Shown here in pieces: positions 1-7,916 of a DNA stretch of 50,694 nucleotides. Origin of the DNA: Oxalobacteraceae bacterium (GTDB lineage Bacteria; Pseudomonadota; Gammaproteobacteria; Burkholderiales; Burkholderiaceae_D); contig JANXTY010000046.1 in NCBI GenBank assembly GCA_025352145.1, positions 1-50,694 on the forward strand, written 5' to 3'. Position numbers and translations under genes: made by a program. Each line of letters opens with the position of its first letter. The stretch's first letter is position 1. Under the pieces are notes generated by a model. It was not told where the DNA came from. It saw only the letters and a list, made by a program, of their open reading frames with translations, and did no database searches.

Positions 1-266
1 TAGGAGCCTTCGGCGGAAATCCGCAAAAAACCCAAATTCTGCGCCTCGACGTTCAAATCGAGACCAGACAAAAACATCAATTTATGCATAAAAATCATTA
101 ACTTACGAAGCCCTGATGTGAGAACGTTGGGACACTACTGGCATCGTATGAAAACTCACTTCTAGAAACAACGGGGATACGATAAAGGCGGCGTTTTTGC
201 GGATGAGTGCCGTATCTCATGAGATCAACGAAGAACATTTTTAATTTCGAGAAGCCATTTTCGGCC
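1..266. other. Left-edge stretch with no recognised gene
   Basis: No credible coding frame, RNA gene or repeat was recognised here. The stretch lies downstream of the minus-strand epimerase-like gene and may hold its terminator or the tail of a gene beyond the left edge. Neither can be shown. Confidence 0.4.
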
Positions 267-1148
267 TCAAAACCGCTTCAACGCTTCGCTCACCGTCCGG
301 TACTGCAAGCGCACTCCCAATTCATTCTTCATTCGCGCATTGCTCAAACGTCGCGACTCGGACATGAAGGACAGCAACATCGGCGACACCACGCTTTGCA
401 ATTTTGCACGCGGCAGGCGCGGCGCTCGAGGAAGCTGAAATCGCTCTGCAACCGCATCGAAATATTCACCCATCTTCATGTCTGAATCATCGACCGCATG
501 ATAAATGCGGGAAGGCCGCGCCCGAAATAGCGCCAGAAAAATAATGTGGGCCAGATCATCTGCGTGAATGTGATTGGTATAGACATCCTCCTCCATCAAC
601 AGCGCTGGCGTACCCTTGTGCAACCGCTCCAAAGGCAAGCGATCAGATGCGTAGATGCCCGGCACGCGCAGGATGCTGAGGCAACTGCCGGAACGTCTGG
701 CCCAAGCGCGCAAAACAGCCTCGGCATCGACCCGGCGTTTGGCACGCTGGTTTTGGGGATCAACCATTTTTGTCTCGTTCACCCACGCACCCCCGCAATC
801 GCCATACACGCCGCTGGTGCTGACATAAACGAGCGTGGCGTGCTCGGGTAAAATAGCGGCCAGCTTACGGGTACGCTGATCGGATTCTCCGCTCGATTGC
901 GGCGGAACCAGATGGACAATGGTTCGCGCCAGGGTGGAGAGACGTGCTAGCGTGTGCGGCTGATCAAGGTCGGCCACAAGCGGAATGGCTCCGGCGGCGC
1001 GCAGTTCATCGCATCGCGCAATCTGACTGGTGACGGCGAAAACGCGAAAACGTTGGCATAACAACGGTAGCAAACGCATTCCAACATCGCCACAGCCGAG
1101 GATGAGTAAACGCGGCTTGTTTTTTTTACTGCTTAAATTATTTTTCAT
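267..1148 (-). CDS. NAD-dependent epimerase/dehydratase family protein (YeeZ-like)
   Basis: A 293-residue protein of the extended short-chain dehydrogenase/NAD-epimerase type. A Rossmann beta-alpha start carries the dinucleotide motif GCGDVG at residues 18-23. Later blocks such as LVYVSTSGVYGD and HIHADDLA are typical of the fold's active-site and substrate regions. Substrate and pathway cannot be read from the sequence. The frame stays open upstream to 1343, but that extension runs through the 5' end of the divergent ferredoxin-reductase gene, so the ATG at 1148 (MKNNLSS) is preferred. The two divergent start codons are then only 12 bases apart, so the promoter of at least one gene must lie inside the other's coding sequence. 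Family assignment is firm; exact function is unknown. Confidence 0.85.
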   Translation of the reverse strand: MKNNLSSKKNKPRLLILGCGDVGMRLLPLLCQRFRVFAVTSQIARCDELRAAGAIPLVADLDQPHTLARLSTLARTIVHLVPPQSSGESDQRTRKLAAILPEHATLVYVSTSGVYGDCGGAWVNETKMVDPQNQRAKRRVDAEAVLRAWARRSGSCLSILRVPGIYASDRLPLERLHKGTPALLMEEDVYTNHIHADDLAHIIFLALFRARPSRIYHAVDDSDMKMGEYFDAVAERFQLPRAPRLPRAKLQSVVSPMLLSFMSESRRLSNARMKNELGVRLQYRTVSEALKRF

Positions 1149-1160
1149 GCTCAGGATTGT

Positions 1161-2201
1161 ATGACTTTTCAAGTAACTGTCCAGCCGAGTGGTCGGCAAT
1201 TTAATTGTGACGAAGACGAAACGGTACTCGAGGCGGCAATGCGTGCGAGCGTCGGTCTTCCGTATGGCTGCAAAAATGGTGCTTGCGGGTCCTGCAAAGG
1301 AAAACTGCTGGCCGGCACAGTCGAACATCGCACCCATCAACAAAAAGCGCTGTCGGCCGATGAGGAAGCACAGGGCTATGCGTTATTTTGCTGCGCCAAG
1401 CCCCATACGAATATTGAAATCGAAGCACGGGAGGTCGTCGGAATCGGTGATTTCCCGGCCAGAAAAATGCCGTGTCGCGTTGCTACATTAGAAAAAGTGG
1501 CGCCCGATGTGATGGTGGTTTCACTCCAGTTGCCGGCCACTGAACGCCTTCAATATAGGGCCGGGCAATACATCGAATTCATGCTTAAAGATGGCAAGCG
1601 CCGCAGTTATAGCATGGCCAACGCACCGCATCTGGATATGAATCTGTCGCTACATATTCGCCATATGGTGGGTGGTTTATTTACAGATCAGGTATTTAAC
1701 AGCCTGAAGGAGCGTGACATATTGCGTTTTGAAGGACCGCTAGGTACTTTCTTTTTGCGGGAAGAATCCGACAAGCCAATGATATTGCTTGCATCCGGGA
1801 CTGGTTTTGCGCCGCTCAAGGCCATCATCGAACATGCTATCCACCTGCAAACACCGCGTGCGATTACGTTGTACTGGGGGGGGCGCCGACCCCAAGATTT
1901 ATATATGCAGGCCTTGTGTGAGGAATGGGCACGCACACTCACCAATTTCACTTATGTTCCGGTAGTCTCGGATGCGTTGCCTGACGATCATTGGACCGGC
2001 CGCAGCGGCTTTGTGCATTGTGCCACGGTGGAAGATTTTCCCGATTTATCCGGTTACCAAGTGTATGCCTGCGGTGCTCCTATCGTCGTTGAATCGGCCA
2101 AGCGGGATTTTACGCAATTATGCAAACTGCCGATGGAGGAATTTTATGCGGACAGCTTCACGTCAGAAGCCGATTTAATTATTCAAGATCCAAATCAATA
2201 A
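1161..2201 (+). CDS. 2Fe-2S ferredoxin/FAD-NAD(P) reductase (CDP-6-deoxy-glucoseen reductase-like)
   Basis: A 346-residue electron-transfer flavoprotein. Residues 1-90 are a plant-type ferredoxin domain with cluster cysteines C37, C42, C45 and C77 or C78. The rest is a ferredoxin-NADP reductase module, with the FAD-binding RRSYS motif at 147-151 and the nucleotide-binding ASGTGFAP at 211-218. This order is shared by the AscD-type E3 reductases of 3,6-dideoxyhexose synthesis and by oxygenase reductases. In Burkholderiales such stand-alone genes are usually annotated as CDP-6-deoxy-delta-3,4-glucoseen reductase, but no dideoxysugar or oxygenase genes lie nearby, so the partner is unknown. The 3' end overlaps the convergent unknown gene by 23 bases. 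Confidence 0.85.
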   Translation: MTFQVTVQPSGRQFNCDEDETVLEAAMRASVGLPYGCKNGACGSCKGKLLAGTVEHRTHQQKALSADEEAQGYALFCCAKPHTNIEIEAREVVGIGDFPARKMPCRVATLEKVAPDVMVVSLQLPATERLQYRAGQYIEFMLKDGKRRSYSMANAPHLDMNLSLHIRHMVGGLFTDQVFNSLKERDILRFEGPLGTFFLREESDKPMILLASGTGFAPLKAIIEHAIHLQTPRAITLYWGGRRPQDLYMQALCEEWARTLTNFTYVPVVSDALPDDHWTGRSGFVHCATVEDFPDLSGYQVYACGAPIVVESAKRDFTQLCKLPMEEFYADSFTSEADLIIQDPNQ

Positions 2202-2556
2202 AAATTTCATCATGAAACGAAGCATTCACCAACGTCAAATCGCCCTCCCACGGCTCAACAGCAAAGTCGAGTGTTTCACCAGCGTGACTTGCATCCCCTT
2301 CAAAAAGATGGTTTTGTCCGGCTTGAGCGATCGCAATCCGGGATAAAGTTTCCTGAGTGGGTACTGCCGATGGTTGAAATAGATGGCGGTCGATATTAAT
2401 GCCGATTTTTCGTACGTCGAGGGAATCTGTCATTTCAGAACGAATCGATATTTGACGTAAAACGCCCTCTGCAGAATAAACCGGCCCGACGAAATAGCGG
2501 CGAAAATTCCCTTCAACGTCAATGTAGAACTCATAACAGGATGCACTCTCAGACAC
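2179..2556 (-). CDS. Conserved small protein of unknown function
   Basis: A 125-residue acidic protein that I do not recognise. It has no signal peptide, membrane segment or known motif. The start is GTG at 2556, supported by a purine-rich ribosome-binding site (GAGGGG) six bases upstream, which argues for a real gene. The C-terminus ends in an acidic IDLDLE tail. It overlaps the 3' end of the convergent reductase gene by 23 bases, so the mRNA ends would be complementary if both are transcribed through. Confidence 0.6.
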   Translation of the reverse strand: MSESASCYEFYIDVEGNFRRYFVGPVYSAEGVLRQISIRSEMTDSLDVRKIGINIDRHLFQPSAVPTQETLSRIAIAQAGQNHLFEGDASHAGETLDFAVEPWEGDLTLVNASFHDEIFIDLDLE

Positions 2557-2858
2557 GCAAAACCCCTCAGTTGTTTCGCAGGTAGCACATAATTCGAAAT
2601 AATGTTATTACCTGCTTAAAACAGGAAGTATATATTGAACCCGGATTTTGCCCGTCCATCCTCATGCTTCAAGGTAAAGTGGGGGTGAAAATAAGTTAAA
2701 AAGAATGAAAAATCAGATGCGCGTAACAATTTACGCTTTCTCTGTGTGATTTTTATTTCTTGATTATTCAGGGTGACAGGTCATCTGAATTCCCCCTAGT
2801 TCTGCCGTGATCGGGAAAAGGACCTGAAACCCTGCGTGTCTTGAGCGAAGTAACAACG
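2557..2858. other. Gene-free AT-rich intergenic region
   Basis: No coding frame recognised. It should contain the promoter of the 125-residue unknown gene and the 3' region of the cytochrome-dehydrogenase gene. A weak hairpin (GCGTAA, four-base loop, TTACGC at 2721-2736) is present but lacks a clean T-run, so it is not called as a terminator. Confidence 0.4.
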
Positions 2859-4292
2859 CTATTTCTTCATTGGAGCCGTATAGGTGACCCGATAAATCCT
2901 TCCACCACCACCCTTCACAATGTCATTATCGGAAGAAATCAGCATTGATCCATCGGGTAAAAATGCAATGTCGACAGGGCGGCCAATGACAACCTCGTCT
3001 TGCAAGAAGCCTTCTACAAATACGGTATCACTAGCAACCTTATTGTTGGACAAAGTGATTAATGCCACGCGATAACCAATTTTCTGCGTGCGGTTCCAAG
3101 AGCCATGTTCTGCGATAAATAATTGGTTTTTATATTGTGCGGGAAATTGTGTGCCCTCATTAAAAGCCAAACCAAGTGAAGCAACGTGCGGGCCTAACTT
3201 GGCTGCCGGCTCGACAAACTCATCGCAACTCCTCTTCTTACCAAATTCAGGATCGGCAACCACACCGCCAAAACAGTAAGGAAAGCCGAAATGCATTCCT
3301 GACTTGGGTGCGACGTTTAATTTATCTGAAGGCAGGTTGTCGCCTAGCAGGTCCCGACCGTTATCGGTAAACCACAATTCTTTGGTAACAGGGTGCCAGG
3401 CAAAGCCGACCGAATTTCTGACTCCACGCGCATATATTTCAAATTCAGAACCGTCGGGATTCATTCTGTAGATTTTCGAATACGGTTCGTTTTCTTTGTC
3501 ACATACATTGCAGGGTGCGCCGATCGGAATGTAGAGTTTTCCATCTGGTCCTGCTTTAATAATTTTCTCGCCATGCCATTTTTCTTTAGGAAAATCATCC
3601 TTCACTACATGAAGAGGGGGCGACTTGTCATAGGTGTTTTCGATGTCATCGAAACGAACGACGCGGCTCATTTCTGACACGTAGAGCGACCCATTGAGTA
3701 GCGTAACGCCGATGGGCGAATTAAGGCCTTTAGCCACTGTCACGACTTTGGGCGGCTCTCCTTCTTTATCGTTCTTAACCACCGCATAGACCCTGCCGCC
3801 TGCTTTTTTATTATCGCGTGATCCAACAAATACAATGCCAGAAGTTGTTACCGCCATGCCGCGGGCGCTCTCTACTTGATCGCTATAAACCGAAATGGAA
3901 AACCCTACCGGCAAGCGAAATTTTTTCAACTCTGGGTAACGCTCAGCTTGCGCATCTTCCTTGGCGGGAGGTGCCGCAGTTTGCGGTTCCTTATTGCTGC
4001 CTGGGGCCAGTAAATATGCGGCCACAGCCGTTATTTGCTTCTGGCCCAAGACTTGTTTCCAAGCGGGCATGCCGGCATCGGTCGAACCATTGCTGATAAA
4101 AGCCCTCAGGTTATTTTTTTTAGGCTGAACTTTTACCCAAAGATTATCCGCCAGATTAGGGCCGATTCCACCTTCGCGGTTGACGCCGTGGCATTGGGAA
4201 CAATGCTGCTTATACAGATCGCTGCCTTCACCAGCAAATGCCGTTGCAGAAATCAGCAACAGGAGAGCAGCCAGTAGATTTACATTTTTCAT
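2859..4292 (-). CDS. Cytochrome c-fused PQQ-type sugar (sorbosone) dehydrogenase
   Basis: A 477-residue exported fusion. Residues 1-20 are a signal peptide ending in ATAFA. Residues 21-100 form a c-type cytochrome with heme motif CSQCH (C31, C34, H35) and probable axial M75. The rest is a six-bladed propeller of the glucose/sorbosone dehydrogenase family (RGVRNSVGF, DNGRDLLGDNLP and C-terminal DIAFLPDGS blocks), which in relatives binds PQQ and oxidises aldoses or sugar aldehydes. It would act in the periplasm and pass electrons through its own heme. The frame allows a start four codons earlier (4304), but GGGA lies before the ATG at 4292 and the signal peptide begins there. Its upstream region carries a degenerate MITE end and a long palindrome. 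Substrate is inferred only. Confidence 0.85.
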   Translation of the reverse strand: MKNVNLLAALLLLISATAFAGEGSDLYKQHCSQCHGVNREGGIGPNLADNLWVKVQPKKNNLRAFISNGSTDAGMPAWKQVLGQKQITAVAAYLLAPGSNKEPQTAAPPAKEDAQAERYPELKKFRLPVGFSISVYSDQVESARGMAVTTSGIVFVGSRDNKKAGGRVYAVVKNDKEGEPPKVVTVAKGLNSPIGVTLLNGSLYVSEMSRVVRFDDIENTYDKSPPLHVVKDDFPKEKWHGEKIIKAGPDGKLYIPIGAPCNVCDKENEPYSKIYRMNPDGSEFEIYARGVRNSVGFAWHPVTKELWFTDNGRDLLGDNLPSDKLNVAPKSGMHFGFPYCFGGVVADPEFGKKRSCDEFVEPAAKLGPHVASLGLAFNEGTQFPAQYKNQLFIAEHGSWNRTQKIGYRVALITLSNNKVASDTVFVEGFLQDEVVIGRPVDIAFLPDGSMLISSDNDIVKGGGGRIYRVTYTAPMKK

Positions 4293-4316
4293 GGGGTTTC
4301 CCATAGTTAATTATCA

Positions 4317-4356
4317 GGATTTACGCAAGATTATTCCAACAAGCCATGCCGACGAT
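4317..4356. repeat. Partial copy of the MITE-like element at 10839
   Basis: The first ~38 bases match the left end of the 99-bp element at 10839-10937 at about 32 positions, sharing TTACGCAA and ATGCCGACG blocks. Similarity fades after that and no matching right end was found, so this is a decayed or truncated copy. It lies immediately upstream of the cytochrome-dehydrogenase gene, where its promoter would be expected. Confidence 0.6.
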
Positions 4357-4428
4357 GGCCGCGCAAATAGTACAACCAGAAAGCGGTGCGCGGTTACAGA
4401 AAATTCACGCCGGCACTGGGAAACAACT

Positions 4429-4463
4429 AGAGCGTGTCGCCAATTAAATTGACGACACGCTCT
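4429..4463. repeat. 35-bp near-perfect palindrome
   Basis: Two 17-base arms starting AGAGCGTGTCG match as an inverted repeat with one mismatch around a single central base. As RNA it forms a strong hairpin; as DNA it could be an insertion-sequence end or protein-binding site. It lies between the GH39-like gene and the cytochrome-dehydrogenase gene. In the minus direction no T-run follows, so an intrinsic terminator is not supported. Confidence 0.75.
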
Positions 4464-4566
4464 ACGTTTTCCTGTGCTGGGAATCGCACCGGGCAAGCCA
4501 TTGATTTAGCTATTAACTAAGCTATGACTTAAAAATTACTCAATTAATTAATCAATTAATCGCCAC

Positions 4567-6237
4567 TTAATAGCTCAGTTTTATTAAGGAAACTGCTTGC
4601 CGTGGAAGCTGCATCTTGATGACTACCTGTTGATTCTCCACCTTCAACACGGTAGGCGCGCCAAGCGCAGCAAGCTGGCCGGATTTTTCCAATTGAGCAA
4701 TCTGCTCGGGGCTTGGTTTCTGTGGCGAACCCATATTTTTCCACGTTACGTAGGAATTGCTGTGTTCCTGATCGATCCGATAATGATTCATCGTGACTTT
4801 TTTCGAAGAAAGGCCTTTGATGGTCAGCTCCACCGGCGAGCCATCGTCGATGATGTCGGTATCGTGGTAATTCCACACCAGGACCGTCATGCCTTTTGCA
4901 TCTTTGGCAGCCAGTGCATTGATGTCCGTTCTTTCAGATCGCACACCGGATTTGACCACAGCTTCAGTGCTGTAGGCCAGGTCGCCAGCAACCTCGACGC
5001 GGGTACCTGACATCATGCCCAGCATCCTGAATACGTTTAGCACCGGCTTGTCTACGCCATTGGTCGCCAAATCGCGAAATCCAAAATACCAGGGCTGATC
5101 TTCAAACTCGAATGACCAATTAACGGCTCCCAGTAAATTGACACCACGCTGATCGGCGATGTCGTACTCGCGTGCAATGGATGCCGCGGTATAGCTTGAA
5201 TATAAAGTGCCGTTGCGATAGGCATTTTCAGGATTGGTGTGCATGCCACAGGCAGCACACCCCTCCGGATCGGATTCGCCAATGATGATGGGAATATTTT
5301 TGAGTTCAGGGTAGGACGCAATGATAGAAAAACCACGATCAATTTTATTCAATTGGTTCATGATGCCCATCTGTACAACGCCATTTACCACCTTAGGTGA
5401 ACCTTTGGCATGGAAAGCCACAAAATCAATAGGCGCCCCTACCTTGCCGGTAGCCATATTAGTTTCATGCAAAACATGTTTAAGGAAATTATCAAAGAAC
5501 TTTCCAATACCTGCCGTGTGTGGACCACCGATACGGGCTGTGGGCAAAGCCCGCTTTACTGCATCAGCCGCATAGTCGTACATTTTGAAATATTCACGTT
5601 CTTTATCAAGCGCCTTGAGATAAGCACCATCCGGTTCATTCCACAATTCCCAGTACCAGCTTTCCACTTCAGCCTGTCCGTAACGATCCACGCTATGCTT
5701 GACCCATTGATAAACCAGCTCAGCCCATTTATTGTAATCCTTGGGAGGATGAGCCCATCCAGTCATAATCTCTTTATATTGTTTGCCTGGCGCCCAGTAA
5801 TGACGATATGGTTCGGGCTCGGTAGACAGCGCTTCCGGCATAAACCCGATCTGCGCCAATGGCTTCATTTTGCGTTCGACATAGGTGTCGAAAATTTTGT
5901 CGATAATCGTCCAACTGTAGACAGGGTTGCCATCCTTGTCCTCTTTGTACATATCCGTGGAGCCCCATTTGAGAGCTGCCGTACCATCGCCCGTTGTCAT
6001 CAAATTGTGGGCGCGTACATAGACAGGAGTCGGACTGAGAGCTGCTATTTCAGACAGCAATTTTTTGCCATCTTTCATGGTGGTGTAATTAGGCTCGTCG
6101 TAGCCAAACCACGCCCAGATCGGCTTCATGACACCCTTCTCTTTGGCCAGATCTACCTGTATCGCTACCGGCTGGGTCTGGCTATAAGCAAAGATGGATG
6201 CACTCAAAAGACAGCAACTCAAAATCAAACGTTTCAT
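4567..6237 (-). CDS. Secreted glycoside hydrolase, GH39/clan GH-A-like
   Basis: A 556-residue protein with an N-terminal signal peptide (about residues 1-19, ending FAYSQ). It has a TIM-barrel region with the acid/base signature WELWNEPDG (E201) and a candidate nucleophile in IIIGESDPEG (E321), followed by a beta-rich C-terminal domain. This architecture fits GH39, whose members are mostly beta-xylosidases and alpha-iduronidases. The nucleophile context (GESDPEG) differs from the usual TEW/TEF motif, so substrate specificity is uncertain. A good ribosome site (AGAGGGG) precedes the ATG. It follows the VOC gene by 54 bases in the same direction and would release the sugar used by the neighbouring catabolic genes. 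The family call is moderately firm; xylose as product is a guess. Confidence 0.75.
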   Translation of the reverse strand: MKRLILSCCLLSASIFAYSQTQPVAIQVDLAKEKGVMKPIWAWFGYDEPNYTTMKDGKKLLSEIAALSPTPVYVRAHNLMTTGDGTAALKWGSTDMYKEDKDGNPVYSWTIIDKIFDTYVERKMKPLAQIGFMPEALSTEPEPYRHYWAPGKQYKEIMTGWAHPPKDYNKWAELVYQWVKHSVDRYGQAEVESWYWELWNEPDGAYLKALDKEREYFKMYDYAADAVKRALPTARIGGPHTAGIGKFFDNFLKHVLHETNMATGKVGAPIDFVAFHAKGSPKVVNGVVQMGIMNQLNKIDRGFSIIASYPELKNIPIIIGESDPEGCAACGMHTNPENAYRNGTLYSSYTAASIAREYDIADQRGVNLLGAVNWSFEFEDQPWYFGFRDLATNGVDKPVLNVFRMLGMMSGTRVEVAGDLAYSTEAVVKSGVRSERTDINALAAKDAKGMTVLVWNYHDTDIIDDGSPVELTIKGLSSKKVTMNHYRIDQEHSNSYVTWKNMGSPQKPSPEQIAQLEKSGQLAALGAPTVLKVENQQVVIKMQLPRQAVSLIKLSY

Positions 6238-6291
6238 ATTTCCCCTCTCGTTAGGACTGCAATTAAATCGGTTCCAGCCACACTAACCACC

Positions 6292-6720
6292 TTATTTTGC
6301 GAACAGCTGGCCGATATCTTTAAACGCCTTGAATTCCAGCGCATTGCCGCAGGGATCAAGGAAAAACATCGTCGCCTGTTCACCGACTTCATTTTGGAAA
6401 CGGATATAGGGTGCGATCACAAATTGGGTACCGTGTGCTTTTAATTTTTCTGCCAGCTGATGCCACTGGTCCAGGTGCAACACTACACCGAAATGGCGTA
6501 CCGGGACTTTTTTACCATCCACATCGTTGACCGGTTCATCCTCCGACGCTTTCGCCACCAGATGCGCTACGAGTTGATGCCCGAAAAAATCAAAATCGAT
6601 CCATTCCTCGGTGCTACGTCCTTCAGGACAACCGAGCAAGCCGCCGTAAAATCGGCGTGTCTGCTCCAGATTAGTTACGGGGAAAGCTAGGTGAAATGGT
6701 GTCAGTGCCGTCGTTGTCAT
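6292..6720 (-). CDS. VOC superfamily (glyoxalase/dioxygenase-fold) protein
   Basis: A 142-residue single-domain protein of the vicinal oxygen chelate superfamily. Paired beta-alpha-beta-beta-beta modules are visible: [16 protein letters not shown] near the start, [12 protein letters not shown] mid-protein, and [15 protein letters not shown] near the end. Metal ligands are probably the early His (residue 9), the central His and the late Glu. Members isomerise, cleave or lyse small metabolites on a divalent metal. Within this cluster it may handle an aldehyde product or a lactone, but nothing in the sequence fixes the substrate. It lies between the Gfo/Idh dehydrogenase and the GH39-like gene in the minus-strand series. 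Confidence 0.85.
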   Translation of the reverse strand: MTTTALTPFHLAFPVTNLEQTRRFYGGLLGCPEGRSTEEWIDFDFFGHQLVAHLVAKASEDEPVNDVDGKKVPVRHFGVVLHLDQWHQLAEKLKAHGTQFVIAPYIRFQNEVGEQATMFFLDPCGNALEFKAFKDIGQLFAK

Positions 6721-6755
6721 TACATTTCTCTACAAAAAATAAAAATGGGGTTGCT

Positions 6756-7784
6756 TCACGCCATCGCCGCCAAGCGATAAATATCCTCGACAATCTGCAT
6801 GGTTTTTAAATTATCTTGCGGACTGGTTTCAAACGGTAGATTTTCGCGCAGGCATTGCACAAAGTGCGCAATCGTCGCATCGTAAGATGCCTGATAGGAG
6901 ACCGGCAATTCATAATTTCTCAACACATTGTATTCGCCTGCCAATTGCAATTGACCACCGTTAAGAATGATACTTCCACGCCCGCCATGAATCGCCAGTT
7001 GATCCACAATATTAGTGGGATAGCCGGCTGCAGCCACATCGCCTTGCAGGCTGACACGCATATTCCCAGCTCCACTCAGGGTCACACTGGCTATATCCTC
7101 CCCCAACAGCACCGGCGTCACGCAGCCTGTAACGGCATCCTTGACCAGTAACTCTCCAAGCAGGTAACGCAGAGTGTCTATGTGATGAATCAGCACCTCT
7201 GTCACCAGCATCCGTTCAAGCCCAGCAAGAAAAGGCTGGCGTACCAGCATGGGACGCGTCCCGTCTGCATCGGCCAGCATGCCGGAACTGAACAAGGACA
7301 TCAGGCACAGACGCGGGGCCCCGATCAAACCGTCAGCGATCCATTGTTTTGCCTGCCGATAATAAGGACGGAAGCGCCAGTTCTCGTGCACCATCATGCG
7401 CACAGCGTTGCCATCGTTAGCTGCCTGTTCCACGTCAACCACCAGCTGCTGCGCTTCCGGCAACGTCGGCGCCAACGGTTTCTGGCACAGGATGTGCAAA
7501 CCATTTTTTGCCGCCATACGCACCATGTCGGCATGTGTATGCCTCGGAGAAGCGATATCGACAGCATCGAGTTGAGAGCACTCCAGCATCTCGATCGCGC
7601 TTTCAAAAACAGCCTCGATGCCGAATTCATCCGCCCGCTTGCGTGCTGCGCTCAAGTCGGGGTCGCAAATAGCAACCACCTGCACATGTTGTTGCTTGCG
7701 CCACGCGATCAGATGGTGGTGAGTCACCCATCCGGCACCGATTAATCCCACCCTGATGGGCTTGACTGCGTCCTGATTTTGCAT
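6756..7784 (-). CDS. Gfo/Idh/MocA family oxidoreductase (sugar dehydrogenase)
   Basis: A 342-residue NAD(P)-dependent oxidoreductase. The N-terminal Rossmann fold has the VGLIGAGWV motif at residues 12-20 and an acidic CDPD end to strand two. The family catalytic Lys is in CQKPLAP (K102), where EKP is usual. The C-terminal alpha/beta domain contains a HHIDTLRYLLGE segment, with the His typical of the active site. Members oxidise sugars, inositols or sugar acids at a hydroxyl, often producing a lactone or keto sugar. With the lactonase, dehydratase and aldolase of the divergent operon, it could supply the first oxidation step. It is separated from the upstream MFS gene by a 132-base gap holding a strong hairpin. 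Confidence 0.85.
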   Translation of the reverse strand: MQNQDAVKPIRVGLIGAGWVTHHHLIAWRKQQHVQVVAICDPDLSAARKRADEFGIEAVFESAIEMLECSQLDAVDIASPRHTHADMVRMAAKNGLHILCQKPLAPTLPEAQQLVVDVEQAANDGNAVRMMVHENWRFRPYYRQAKQWIADGLIGAPRLCLMSLFSSGMLADADGTRPMLVRQPFLAGLERMLVTEVLIHHIDTLRYLLGELLVKDAVTGCVTPVLLGEDIASVTLSGAGNMRVSLQGDVAAAGYPTNIVDQLAIHGGRGSIILNGGQLQLAGEYNVLRNYELPVSYQASYDATIAHFVQCLRENLPFETSPQDNLKTMQIVEDIYRLAAMA

Positions 7785-7840
7785 ACGATATGGTTCTACG
7801 TTGAGTTACTTAATTACTTAATTGGGCAATAGGAATCAAT

Positions 7841-7884
7841 AGCGTGCGCCTCGTGTACCAGAACCGGTACACAAGGCGCACGCT
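7841..7884. repeat. Long inverted repeat/hairpin between MFS and dehydrogenase genes
   Basis: Two 19-base arms beginning AGCGTGCGCCT pair with one mismatch around the six-base loop AGAACC. Neither side has a T-run, so it is not a standard intrinsic terminator. It lies within a same-strand gene series and could stabilise an upstream mRNA segment, set unequal expression, or be a palindromic repeat element. A comparable palindrome without T-run occurs at 4429. Confidence 0.75.
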
Positions 7885-7916
7885 ACCCTACAGACAATTT
7901 TGCATAATTCCCATGA

